The notes beneath the pieces are model-generated. The model was not told the origin of the DNA, ran no database searches, and worked only from the letters and a program-made list of their open reading frames with translations. The position numbers were made by a program, and so were the translations under genes. From the NCBI GenBank assembly GCA_947624995.1, contig CANQMS010000006.1, positions 1-64,000 on the forward strand: DNA of 64,000 bases, in the 5' to 3' direction. Positions 7,717-16,273 of the stretch are shown here, one piece after another; positions within the stretch are counted from its first letter, which is position 1; each line of letters begins with the position of its first letter. The stretch is from an uncultured Clostridia bacterium. GTDB taxonomy: Bacteria; Bacillota; Clostridia; Oscillospirales; CAG-272.

Positions 7717-8031
7717 ATGGCAGCGACAGTTATAACAAAGGAAAATTACGAATCCGAGGTGAAAAATTCGGGCGTTCCGGTGCTGCTCGACTTCTGGGCG
7801 ACCTGGTGCGGTCCGTGCCGGATGATGGCGCCGGTCGTGGAGGAGCTTTCGGAGCGCACGGACGGGAAGTTCAAGGTCGGCTCGGTCAATGTCGACGAGG
7901 AGCCGGAGCTCGCGTCGATGTTCGGAATAGACCTGATCCCGACGATAGTCGCCGTCAAAAACGGCGAGCGGACCGGTTCTGTCGTCGGCGTCCAGCCGAA
8001 GGAAAAGCTCATGGCACTCGTTGAGGGGTGA
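7717..8031 (+). CDS. trxA: Thioredoxin
   Basis: The 104-residue single-domain thioredoxin has the canonical WCGPC site (Trp30, Cys31, Cys34), the cis-proline loop [10 protein letters not shown] and the conserved DFWATW entry strand. It is a cytoplasmic dithiol carrier. A clear GGAG ribosome-binding site sits in the end of the preceding gene. Pairing with an FTR-type reductase indicates ferredoxin rather than NADPH as electron source. A strong terminator follows at 8070-8104. Confidence 0.95.
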   Translation: MAATVITKENYESEVKNSGVPVLLDFWATWCGPCRMMAPVVEELSERTDGKFKVGSVNVDEEPELASMFGIDLIPTIVAVKNGERTGSVVGVQPKEKLMALVEG

Positions 8032-8069
8032 CGCACATCCTCTGTGCCGGGAAGAAAATAATATCGCAG

Positions 8070-8104
8070 AAGCTGCGAGCCCGAAACGGCTCGCAGCTTT
8101 TTTT
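8070..8104 (+). terminator. Intrinsic terminator after trxA
   Basis: AAGCTGCGAGCC (8070-8081) pairs with GGCTCGCAGCTT (8088-8099) across a six-base loop and runs into seven Ts. It ends the two-gene redox operon. Confidence 0.9.
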
Positions 8105-8207
8105 CCGTGACCGTGCGCGTTCGGCAAGGTAAAATATACCTGTAAGACAAAGGAGTGCGCCGCTTTCTTTTGTGTCCGCAGACTCTTTAATTTTTTTGCA
8201 CAATATA

Positions 8208-8236
8208 TTGACATAATGCAGTTTACCATGTATAAC
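8208..8236 (+). promoter_or_regulatory. Promoter of the 177-residue hypothetical gene
   Basis: TTGACA (8208-8213), 17-base spacer, TATAAC (8231-8236), about 30 bases before the AAAGGAGG site of the next gene. Confidence 0.75.
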
Positions 8237-8269
8237 GAAAGGTTCAAAAATTAAAGGAGGCGGCACGGT

Positions 8270-8803
8270 ATGTCGGATATTATGATAACGGGACGGATAT
8301 ACACAAATGCGGAGGACAGGGACGCGCTGTCGCTTTTCGCCATGGGGTGCGCCGTGAGGCACGGGATCGGCGCATCGTTCGGCTATAATCTGTCGGATCT
8401 CGCGCAGTACGTCTCAGACGGAGTAATAGAATTTGACGGGTTTATCCCGTTTTGCGTGACGGACAGCCCGTATTCCTCCGAATGCGACGAGATATTCGGC
8501 AACGTCTTCAGCGGCGAATTCTGGTGCGGTTTGATCGGGGAATGCGTTCGGTGCGAGCACACATTCCGAGAGGCAAAGTTCCGCCGAGTTGCGGAGTTTA
8601 TCGACGAGGTCGCGGAGCATCCGGACGTCGATGCCGTGCTGTTTGAAACATGCTTTTGTCACGGCTGGCCCGCGGAGGCGGTCGAGGCGACCGTTGGGGT
8701 GGGCGAGCTGTACGATCTGTTCCGCCGCACGCCGTGCGGCGGCGATGCGGCGCCGATAGTGAAATTTACGGTAATTCCGAGGAAAAATTGTTGTGGCGCG
8801 TAG
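8270..8803 (+). CDS. Hypothetical acidic, cysteine-containing protein
   Basis: I do not recognise this 177-residue protein. It is soluble by inspection (no signal peptide or membrane helix), acidic and fairly rich in Cys, with clusters in GEFWCGLIGECVRCEH, FETCFCHGW and a C-terminal NCCGA, which could bind a metal. AAAGGAGG at 8253-8260 and a consensus-like promoter support expression. It lies 60 bases before the sigma/WG fusion, so the two may be functionally linked, though the fusion has its own possible promoter. Confidence 0.65.
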   Translation: MSDIMITGRIYTNAEDRDALSLFAMGCAVRHGIGASFGYNLSDLAQYVSDGVIEFDGFIPFCVTDSPYSSECDEIFGNVFSGEFWCGLIGECVRCEHTFREAKFRRVAEFIDEVAEHPDVDAVLFETCFCHGWPAEAVEATVGVGELYDLFRRTPCGGDAAPIVKFTVIPRKNCCGA

Positions 8804-8832
8804 TTTTCGGCGGGAAAGCGGTACTATATACT
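8804..8832 (+). promoter_or_regulatory. Possible promoter of the sigma/WG fusion
   Basis: TTTTCG (8804-8809), 17-base spacer, TATACT (8827-8832). The -35 box is weak; readthrough from the upstream gene is also possible. Confidence 0.4.
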
Positions 8833-8862
8833 TGAAGGATGTAAAGACAGGGGTGAGAGTAC

Positions 8863-11800
8863 ATGGCAAACGATATCGCGGAGCTTTTGATGGCGCATGA
8901 CGAGAGGGCGCTCGGTGAGGCGGAGCGGATGTACGGGACGTATCTGCGGTTTTTGTCTGAGTCAATAACGCACGACGCGCGAGATGCCGAAGAATGTGTA
9001 AACGACGCATTTTTTGCGCTGTGGCGCGCCGAAAATGTTGCATCTCCCGCCTCATTTTTGGCTGAAACGGTGCGCCGCCTGTCATACAAGCGCGTCCGCA
9101 GCGAAAAAACGCAAAAGCGCTCGGGCGAGGCTCGCATGCTGACGTCGGAGGAGAGGGCGTGCGAGATACCCGACCGGCGCGAGCCGTGGGACGAGATTGA
9201 GGCGGGCGAGCTGCGGGGCGCGCTTTCGGAATTTTTTGACTCGCTCTCGCCGGAAAACAGGCTCATATTCGTGCGCCGCCACCTGTACTCTGATTCGTAT
9301 TCCGAGATCGGCGGGATGCTTGGCGTCAGCGAAAACGTCGTTTCGGTCAGGCTCGTTCGGATAAGGGAGCGGCTGCGGCGTTTGCTTATCGAAAAGGGAA
9401 TGATAGGCGCGGACAAATTCGAAAGGCGGGGAGCGGTTGCGGGCGCCGCCGGCAAAACCGGCGGCGCGGCGAAAATAAGGTATACGGGCGGCGGGCTCGG
9501 CGCTTTGTACATCCCCCTGCCGGGCGATTACTCGGGCATGTCGGGCTTTTCGGAGCAGGGACTTGCGGGCGTAAACAGGGCGGACGGAAAGGTCGGCTTT
9601 ATAGACGAGCTCGGGCGCGTCCGCATACCGTTTATATACTGCATGCCGGAAAACGACGACGATGCGCCCTCATTCGGGGGCGAAGGGCTCGCCTCCGTCG
9701 TAAACGGGGACGGGAAGCTCGGATTTATCGACACGGAGGGGAATACCGTTATCCCGTTCGAGTACGACGGCGGCGCGTATTCATATTTTATAAACGGCGT
9801 CGCCGCCGTCTGCCGCGGCGGTGAGCGGATGATGATAGATACGCGCGGCGAGCGCGTCCATGATAAATATGAAAAAATCGAGCGCGACGGCGAGTTTTAC
9901 AAAGTCATCCCCACGGACGGGGGCGAGCTCGTCGCGGTCCTCCGCGGCGGGATGCTCGGGGCGGTCGATGCGGACGGGGAAACGGTCATCCCGTTCATAT
10001 ATGATCGCGGCGACGACTACGACCTATACTACCGGTACTTTTCCGACGGACTGATCAAGCTCACGCGCGGCGGGAAATACTGCTACGGCGGCTTTGTCGG
10101 CGGTGAGTGGCGCGAGGTCATCCCCTCGCTCGAATACAAGCTGGCGCACAGCTTTTGGGGCGGTTACGCGCCGGTCGCGGTGAACAATACGGACGGCGCC
10201 GACCTTCCGGCGGACCCGGGCGAGGACGCGCTCGCTGCCGCGGCGAGGGAGAGAAGATCGCTGCGGTACGGGCTCATCGACACGAGCGGGAGATGCGTGA
10301 TCCCGCCGGTGTATACGAGCGTCCGGGGGATCCCCGAGATCCGGGAGGGCGCTTATCTGCTCGACAACGCGGGCGAATATTCGCTGTTTGAAAGCGGGCG
10401 CGTAAGCGTCATTTTACGGGAAGCAAACGAAAAGTATGACCACGTATGGCACAAATACGGCAGATGGTTCGGCGTTTCCAAAGACGGCGGGGAGGGGATC
10501 ATAGACATTTACGGGCGCGAGGTCATACCGCCGAAATACGACAGCGCCGACCCGTCCCTCTCGCTTGACGGCACGCCGGAAAAAACAGTCATCATAGTCC
10601 GGAAAAACGGCAAATTCGGGATCACGATGCCGTTTTATGAGCCTCCGGCGTCCGCATTTATTTTCGACTCATTATCGCACATGAGGGGCGATCTCTTTTT
10701 CGCCGAAAAGGACGGCGCCACAGGTATCCTCCGGATAGAGGACGCGGCAAAGCTCACCGTCAGCGAAAGGAAGCTCGCGCCTGGGCGCTCGTACACGACG
10801 TGCCCGGTCGAGGGGAGATTTGACAGCATTGATATGTTCCGTGACGGGCTTGCGGACGCGGCAAATCATGACGGGAGCGTCTGCTTTATCGACCACGCGG
10901 GCAGAATAGCGATCCCGATAAAGTACAAAACGCCGGTCGAAAAGCGTAAATTCGACGACGGCGAAACAGCTTATATATTCAGCATGTTTTCTTCATGCGG
11001 GCTCGCGTGCGTCTCGGACGGGGAAAAGCTGGGGTACATAAAAAGGAACGGCGAGGTCGCGATCCCGTTTTTATACGACGACGCAAATCCGTTTATAAAC
11101 GGGCGCGCCGAGGTCACGCTCGGCGGCGAGCGGATGTGCATCGACGCGGACGGGGCGGTCGTTTTCCGCTTTTCCGACATCGGGCGTGACCCGAACCCGG
11201 GGGAGGAGCTGCTTTTGTGGGAGGGCGACCTGATCTCTGTCATAAGGGGCGGAAAGCTCGGATATGTCGACGTTCACGGGAACACGGTCGTGCCGTTCAT
11301 ATACGACGACCCGTGGGGGAGCGGATATCCGTCGTTACCGCAGGAGGGGTTGATAGTCGTTTGCCGCGGCGGGCGTCCCGGCTATGTCGATCTGTCGGGG
11401 GTCGAGGTGATCCCGGCGGAGCTGCCGTATGACTTTGCGACCGGCTTTCACGGCGGGTTCGCCGTTGCCGGTGTGCGCGGTGCGGGCGGCGAGGCGTGGC
11501 GATACGGATTGATAGACAGGGCGGGCAGAGAGGCGGTCCCGCCGATATATGACCGCATACATATCATGTACAGTGTGCCGGGGGTGTATCTCGGCGTCAA
11601 CGGCGACCGCGCCGTTATCATTGACGGGGCGGCAGGCTGCCGCGCTGCGGGCGAGATACGCGGGAGCTTTATCCGCCCGAGAGGAAAATATGTGGGTGCG
11701 ATCTGCGGCGGGCATGAGGCGCTCTTTGACCTTTCCGGCAAAATGATCCTGCCGCCGAAATATGAGCGCGTCATACCGAAGGAGAGCTTTGCGGCGGTGA

Positions 11801-11949
11801 GCGACGGCGACAAATGGGGCGTCGTCGGGCTGCCGGGCGGGAGTATCATCATCCCGCTCGTGTATGATTCGATCAGCCCGGCGTTCGACGAGGAAGGGTA
11901 TTCGATCGCCCGCTCGGGGGACGACAGCTTTGTCATACATATTGAGTGA
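8863..11949 (+). CDS. ECF sigma factor fused to a long WG-repeat domain
   Basis: This 1028-residue open frame joins two parts not usually combined. Residues 1-180 are an ECF sigma factor: region 2 with RDAEECVNDAFFALW (about 40-54) and region 4 with SLSPENRLIFVRRHLYSDSY then a helix-turn-helix (about 128-178). After a Gly/Ala-rich linker (190-215), residues 228-1025 hold about 18 WG-type repeats of the pattern G-K-x-G-(F/Y)-I-D-x-x-G-x-x-V-I-P-F-x-Y-D. No membrane helix or signal peptide is visible, so the protein should be cytoplasmic. The sigma part resembles that of the gene at 56393-56983, which has a separate anti-sigma partner; here the WG domain may play that part. The frame is continuous. 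Confidence 0.88.
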   Translation: MANDIAELLMAHDERALGEAERMYGTYLRFLSESITHDARDAEECVNDAFFALWRAENVASPASFLAETVRRLSYKRVRSEKTQKRSGEARMLTSEERACEIPDRREPWDEIEAGELRGALSEFFDSLSPENRLIFVRRHLYSDSYSEIGGMLGVSENVVSVRLVRIRERLRRLLIEKGMIGADKFERRGAVAGAAGKTGGAAKIRYTGGGLGALYIPLPGDYSGMSGFSEQGLAGVNRADGKVGFIDELGRVRIPFIYCMPENDDDAPSFGGEGLASVVNGDGKLGFIDTEGNTVIPFEYDGGAYSYFINGVAAVCRGGERMMIDTRGERVHDKYEKIERDGEFYKVIPTDGGELVAVLRGGMLGAVDADGETVIPFIYDRGDDYDLYYRYFSDGLIKLTRGGKYCYGGFVGGEWREVIPSLEYKLAHSFWGGYAPVAVNNTDGADLPADPGEDALAAAARERRSLRYGLIDTSGRCVIPPVYTSVRGIPEIREGAYLLDNAGEYSLFESGRVSVILREANEKYDHVWHKYGRWFGVSKDGGEGIIDIYGREVIPPKYDSADPSLSLDGTPEKTVIIVRKNGKFGITMPFYEPPASAFIFDSLSHMRGDLFFAEKDGATGILRIEDAAKLTVSERKLAPGRSYTTCPVEGRFDSIDMFRDGLADAANHDGSVCFIDHAGRIAIPIKYKTPVEKRKFDDGETAYIFSMFSSCGLACVSDGEKLGYIKRNGEVAIPFLYDDANPFINGRAEVTLGGERMCIDADGAVVFRFSDIGRDPNPGEELLLWEGDLISVIRGGKLGYVDVHGNTVVPFIYDDPWGSGYPSLPQEGLIVVCRGGRPGYVDLSGVEVIPAELPYDFATGFHGGFAVAGVRGAGGEAWRYGLIDRAGREAVPPIYDRIHIMYSVPGVYLGVNGDRAVIIDGAAGCRAAGEIRGSFIRPRGKYVGAICGGHEALFDLSGKMILPPKYERVIPKESFAAVSDGDKWGVVGLPGGSIIIPLVYDSISPAFDEEGYSIARSGDDSFVIHIE

Positions 11950-12018
11950 AGAATAAAAAAGCGCCGACGGCATCGCCCGCGGCGGATCTGTTGTCGGTGA
12001 CAGGGAGGTGACTGTATA

Positions 12019-12468
12019 ATGTTGAGAATTATCGGAAGAAAGCTCGGTTACGGTGCGTTTTACATCTTTATAAAGGGTGTTATAGAATGGCTTGTCGGCT
12101 CGGCGCTGCCGATGTATTTCGCGGTGAGCGTCCTTGTCGGGGACGTCGCGGTCGCGGCGCTGTCGTACAGCTTCCGCGTCGGCAGAGGGGAGCTGAGGCG
12201 CGAATATCTCTCGGGGCTTGAGGGTGACGGCGGCGCGAAATATGAGCTCTGCTATATGCGCGGCTTTGCCGAATTTTGGATAGAAGTTATTATGGCGGTG
12301 ATTTATTTTACCGCAGGCGAGCTAATCTATTTGGCGTCGGGGGAAGGGTTTTATGTCCTCGACCTGCTCATCAATATAGTTATATTCGCGGTCGCGGACG
12401 TTATCGTGTGGGAGATCGTACACAATAAATGGAAGTCCGAGCACATCGAGAGGCGGGACAAGAACTGA
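12019..12468 (+). CDS. Small integral membrane protein, unknown
   Basis: The 149-residue protein has about four hydrophobic helices (roughly 10-30, 32-52, 85-105 and 113-135) separated by a basic loop, and a charged C-terminus. I recognise no family. GGGAGGTG precedes the ATG. It starts 69 bases after the sigma/WG fusion with no clear terminator between, so it is probably co-transcribed and could be the membrane partner of that protein. That link is inference from position. Confidence 0.7.
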   Translation: MLRIIGRKLGYGAFYIFIKGVIEWLVGSALPMYFAVSVLVGDVAVAALSYSFRVGRGELRREYLSGLEGDGGAKYELCYMRGFAEFWIEVIMAVIYFTAGELIYLASGEGFYVLDLLINIVIFAVADVIVWEIVHNKWKSEHIERRDKN

Positions 12469-12527
12469 GACGAGGAAACCGTAAATGTACCTTCGAAAAA
12501 TTTTTTGATAAAAAGTCAAAATAACTA

Positions 12528-12557
12528 TTGACAATCGTATGAACGTATGATACGATT
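12528..12557 (+). promoter_or_regulatory. Promoter with inverted-repeat operator
   Basis: TTGACA (12528-12533), 17-base spacer, TACGAT (12551-12556). An 8-base inverted repeat, AATCGTAT (12533-12540) and ATACGATT (12550-12557), fills the spacer and -10 box, a classic repressor position. Confidence 0.6.
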
Positions 12558-12589
12558 ATATCACAAAGTGAAGGAGGCAAATAACCGGT

Positions 12590-13900
12590 ATGAAAAAGTT
12601 CATGATTTCAGCGATAGCGGCGGTCATCATTTTGGGATGTTTGACGGCTTGTGACAGCGGCGGGGGTGTGCCCGCCGGGACATCGGCGGGGACTGCGGCT
12701 CCGGGCACTGACGTGCCGACCGCGGCGCCACCTGTTACGGATGATACGGAGCCGACGACCGCGCCGGAAACAGCGCCGGACGAGACGGTCCCGCCCGAGA
12801 CGGGCGAGTCTGACGGCACGGCGGAAGACCGCGAACCGAACCCGGGACCTTCGACGCTTTGGGGCAACAACCTCGGCGAGCCGGGCCGTGTGCGCGCGCC
12901 TGCCGAGCCAGACGGCGATTTTCAGAAAGGCACACAGTACCTAACCTGCGGCGTCAAGTTCTTTTACCTTTACGGCGGCGCCGTATGGATGCAGGACCTG
13001 AACGATCCGCAGCCCGTGGGAGAGCTCGTCTACAGTGACAGGGACAGCGAATCCGGCGGGGACGTGAGTATGGTCGTTGACAGAGAGGCGACGGAGGCGA
13101 ATGGCGGCGAGCCCGTACTCATAATTTTTTACAGCCCCATCGAGGGCAAGGGCAAGATCGTGTCGGTCAACACGAAGACCGGCGAGAATACCGTCATCCG
13201 TGACGGCATCGGCGGGATGCGCTCATCGTTTACGATGTATAAGGACACGCTCTATTTCGCGACGCTGATGATGAGCGGCGACGGGATGGAATTCTATTAC
13301 ACGCTGCACAGCGTCAAAAAAGACGGGGAAGACTATGTTAAGTCGCAGGGGTTCAATGCGTCTCCGCTGTGGTCGCTCGAATGGATAAGCGGCGACAGAA
13401 TATACTGCTCCGACGGCAGCGCCGGGCATATCGTATCGTATGACCTCGCGTTTGAGGACGAAAAAGTATACGAAGGGAAGGTCACCTCGGTCGTTTATGT
13501 CGACGACAGATATATCTGTTATACGTCCTTCGACGGGGACGCGGAGGAGGCATCGCTTTACAGGTGCGACGTGAACGAGCCGCTGACAGGCGCGCAGGCG
13601 CTCCTGAAAACAGATGACAAGCTCATCGTCGGATATTATGACGGGGCGGTATACTATATCGAAAAGAGCGGCAGCGCGATATTCGAGTTCAATTTATCGA
13701 CGAGAAAATCGAAAAAGGTATTTGATATCGGAGATGTGCCGGATAGTGTCATGGTGATCCCCGTGACCGTTAACGATAAGTATGCGGTCTATCGGGCGAT
13801 ATATATGGCGGGGAGCGAGGATGACATTGAGACCCCCGGTTACAATCACTATGTGTGCGCGGACTACAGGACGGGCAGCATGTGGAAGATACAGGATTGA
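12590..13900 (+). CDS. Lipoprotein with beta-propeller-like domain (DUF5050-like)
   Basis: The 436-residue protein has a lipoprotein signal peptide with lipobox LTAC (Cys21), a long Thr/Pro/Glu-rich linker (about 25-100), then a repeated domain with strands such as FFYLYGGAVWM, LYFATLMM, RIYCSDGS and AVYYIEKSG. This resembles DUF5050-type propellers with about 40-residue blades. It should be anchored outside the membrane. No catalytic motif is visible, so ligand binding or sensing is more likely than enzymatic activity. It has its own promoter with an operator-like repeat and ends in a terminator shared with the converging gene. Confidence 0.7.
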   Translation: MKKFMISAIAAVIILGCLTACDSGGGVPAGTSAGTAAPGTDVPTAAPPVTDDTEPTTAPETAPDETVPPETGESDGTAEDREPNPGPSTLWGNNLGEPGRVRAPAEPDGDFQKGTQYLTCGVKFFYLYGGAVWMQDLNDPQPVGELVYSDRDSESGGDVSMVVDREATEANGGEPVLIIFYSPIEGKGKIVSVNTKTGENTVIRDGIGGMRSSFTMYKDTLYFATLMMSGDGMEFYYTLHSVKKDGEDYVKSQGFNASPLWSLEWISGDRIYCSDGSAGHIVSYDLAFEDEKVYEGKVTSVVYVDDRYICYTSFDGDAEEASLYRCDVNEPLTGAQALLKTDDKLIVGYYDGAVYYIEKSGSAIFEFNLSTRKSKKVFDIGDVPDSVMVIPVTVNDKYAVYRAIYMAGSEDDIETPGYNHYVCADYRTGSMWKIQD

Positions 13901-13901
13901 C

Positions 13902-13945
13902 AAAAAAATCGGGCTGCCGCACACAAACGTGCGGCAGCCCGGTTT
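13902..13945. terminator. Bidirectional terminator between convergent genes
   Basis: CGGGCTGCCGCAC (13910-13922) pairs with GTGCGGCAGCCCG (13929-13941) across six bases. The seven As on the left give a U-tract for the leftward EF-G-like gene; the rightward U-tract is weak. Confidence 0.85.
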
Positions 13946-13958
13946 AATATGCCTTGAT

Positions 13959-15986
13959 TTATTCGTCGTCCTCGACCTTTGATTCGGCGATGATCTTCTG
14001 GGCGATGTTGCCCGGAACTTCCTCATAGCGCACGACTTCAAAGTCGTAGTGACCTCTGCCCTGCGTCATGGCGCGGAGCGCGACGGTGTAGTCCATCATC
14101 TCCGCCTTCGGAGCCTCCGCCTCGATGACGGTGTAGCCCTTCTTCGCCTCCCACGGATTCATGCCGAGCACACGGCCGCGGCGCTTGCCGTTGAGGTCGC
14201 CCATGATGTCGCCGACTATCGCATCCGGCACGTAGACCTTGAGCGCGCCGACCGGCTCGAGGATGACGGGGTTCGCCTGCGGCAGACCCGCCTTATATGC
14301 GAGGCGCGCGGCGAGCTTGAACGAAATTTCGTTACTGTCGACGGGGTGATACGAGCCGTCAAACAGGTCTGCGGCGAGGTGAACGACCGGATATCCGGCG
14401 AGCACACCGTGCTGCATCGCGTCGAGAAGACCCTTCTCGACCGCGGGGTAGTACTGCTTCGGCACCGTACCGCCGACGACGCTCTGCGTGAACGTCAGAC
14501 CCTCGTCCTCACCGGGAGCGAACGTCATCTTGACGTGACCGTACTGACCGGAGCCGCCGGACTGTTTCTTGTGCTTGCCCTCGACGGAGACGCGCTTCTT
14601 GATCGTCTCGCGGTATGCGATCTTCGGGGCGACAAGGTCGACGGAGACGCCGTAGCGCGACTTCATCTTGGACTTGACGACTTCGAGATGGATATCGGAC
14701 ATGCCGTAGATGAGCATCTGCTTCGTCTCGGCGTTGTTCTCGTATTTGAGCGTGAGATCTTCCTCGAGCAGCCTTGCGACGCCCGTGGATATCTTGTCTT
14801 CGTCGCCCTTTGAGGACGGCTGGATCGCCATGCAGAGGAACGGCGTCGGGAAGACGATCTTCTTATAGCCCTCGGTCCCGCCGAGCGTGTTGTTCGTGTT
14901 CGTGTTCGCGAGCTTCGGGATCATGCCGATGTCGCCGGCGGAGAGCTCGTCGACCTCGGTCTGCTTCTTGCCGCGGACCGTGTAGATGTGGGAGAATTTC
15001 TCGCTCGTGTCCGTGTCGAGATTGCGCAGCGTCGTGTCGCGGCGGAGCGTGCCGGACATGACCTTGAAGAAGGACTGCTTTCCGAACGAGTCCGCGACCG
15101 TCTTATATACGAAGACGGAGGTGTCGCCCTCAGCCTTGACGCTGCCCGCGGTGATCGGATTCGGGAAGCTGCTGATGAGCGCGTCGATAAGCGTTGTGAC
15201 GCCCCAGAGGTTCGTTGCGGAGCCGCTGAACACGGGGACGATGGATTCGTCAAGAATGCCGGAGTGGATCGCCTCGGACGCTTCTTCGCGCGTGATCGGC
15301 TCTTCCATAAGTATTTTTTCCATGAGCTCCTCGCTCGTCATCGAGAGCGAGTCGTAGAGGACGGTCTTGTATTCCTCCGCCTCGGCGGCAAAGGACGCGG
15401 GGATCTCGCACTCGATGGCGGTGCCCTTCTTCGGGTCGTAGGTGTACGCCTTCATCTCGATGAGGTCGGCGAACATTCCCTTCTGTCCCGTGACGGGGAC
15501 GACGACGGGGCAGACCGAGATGCCGAACATGTCGCGCAGCTCGTCAAATACGCGGCGGAAGTGCGCGTCATTGTCGTCCGCCTTGTTGATGAAGAATGCC
15601 TTCGGGATATCCGCCTCCGTCGCGTTGTCCCAGGAGAGCTCGGTGCCGACCTCGACGCCCGCCTTCGCATCCACAAGGATGACGGCGCTGTCTGCGGCAA
15701 AGAGCGCTTCCTTGACTTCGCCGACGAATTCGAGATATCCGGGCGCGTCGAGAATATTTATCTTCTTGCCCTTCGTTTCAACGGGTACAAGCGCCGTCGA
15801 AAGCGAATAGCCGCGCTTTATCTCTTCGGGGTCGTAGTCGCTCGTCGTGTTGCCGTCCGTCGTTTTGCCCATTCTGTCGACGGCGCCCGTGACGTAGAGC
15901 ATCGCCTCCGTGAGAGACGTCTTGCCCGAGCCGCCGTGCCCGAGGAGGGCGATGTTGCGTATGTCGGTTGATTTGTAGGTTGCCAT
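13959..15986 (-). CDS. EF-G-like translational GTPase (EF-G paralogue)
   Basis: The 675-residue protein has the whole EF-G layout: G domain with G1 GHGGSGKT, G3 DAPG (DTPG in most EF-Gs) and G4 NKAD, then domains II-V including GSGQYGHVKMTFAPG and the C-terminal YTVALRAMTQGRGHY. The divergent GTPase motifs, shorter length and single-gene setting, away from rpsL/rpsG/tuf, mark it as the second EF-G type (FusA2-like), whose role differs from canonical translocation and is not settled. It is transcribed alone from the promoter at 16075-16103. Confidence 0.88.
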   Translation of the reverse strand: MATYKSTDIRNIALLGHGGSGKTSLTEAMLYVTGAVDRMGKTTDGNTTSDYDPEEIKRGYSLSTALVPVETKGKKINILDAPGYLEFVGEVKEALFAADSAVILVDAKAGVEVGTELSWDNATEADIPKAFFINKADDNDAHFRRVFDELRDMFGISVCPVVVPVTGQKGMFADLIEMKAYTYDPKKGTAIECEIPASFAAEAEEYKTVLYDSLSMTSEELMEKILMEEPITREEASEAIHSGILDESIVPVFSGSATNLWGVTTLIDALISSFPNPITAGSVKAEGDTSVFVYKTVADSFGKQSFFKVMSGTLRRDTTLRNLDTDTSEKFSHIYTVRGKKQTEVDELSAGDIGMIPKLANTNTNNTLGGTEGYKKIVFPTPFLCMAIQPSSKGDEDKISTGVARLLEEDLTLKYENNAETKQMLIYGMSDIHLEVVKSKMKSRYGVSVDLVAPKIAYRETIKKRVSVEGKHKKQSGGSGQYGHVKMTFAPGEDEGLTFTQSVVGGTVPKQYYPAVEKGLLDAMQHGVLAGYPVVHLAADLFDGSYHPVDSNEISFKLAARLAYKAGLPQANPVILEPVGALKVYVPDAIVGDIMGDLNGKRRGRVLGMNPWEAKKGYTVIEAEAPKAEMMDYTVALRAMTQGRGHYDFEVVRYEEVPGNIAQKIIAESKVEDDE

Positions 15987-16074
15987 TTGCTTCTCCTTAA
16001 TCGGTTTTTATGTATATGACGTGCCGTCAATATCCGTATGTGAACGTGCCGAAAAAAACGGTCCGTACCTATCA

Positions 16075-16103
16075 ATTATACACGATTGCGCTCTACTATG
16101 CAA
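16075..16103 (-). promoter_or_regulatory. Promoter of the EF-G-like gene
   Basis: Minus strand: TTGCAT (16103-16098), 17-base spacer, TATAAT (16080-16075). It gives a leader of about 80 bases. Confidence 0.75.
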
Positions 16104-16206
16104 GGGGTGTTTCTTCATTTTCAATGATTTTTTCGCGCCGGGAGCGATTTTTTTGCACAAAAAGACGATTTTTTCCGCCTCTGCCGCATATGCGGCACCG
16201 TCCGGC

Positions 16207-16236
16207 TTGTGCTCCCGGGCGCTTTTATGGTATACT
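16207..16236 (+). promoter_or_regulatory. Promoter of the alpha-galactosidase gene
   Basis: TTGTGC (16207-16212), 18-base spacer, TATACT (16231-16236), about 25 bases before the GGAGG at 16261. No operator-like repeat stands out. Confidence 0.55.
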
Positions 16237-16273
16237 TATGATGCAAATACATGACCTCACGGAGGAAAACCTC

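Noticed and set aside
9600..11900. Repeated DNA words such as ATCCCGTTCATATA as a nucleotide repeat array
   Set aside because: They follow the in-frame WG protein repeats with varying codons, so they are protein-level repeats and not a CRISPR or DNA element.
12590..12870. Antisense frame rich in Ser, Gly and Val opposite the lipoprotein linker
   Set aside because: Low-complexity antisense of the Thr/Pro/Glu linker; no start signal.
16010..16273. N-terminal extension of the alpha-galactosidase
   Set aside because: The extension has no GH36 similarity, covers the promoter region and lacks a ribosome site; GGAGG precedes the ATG at 16274.
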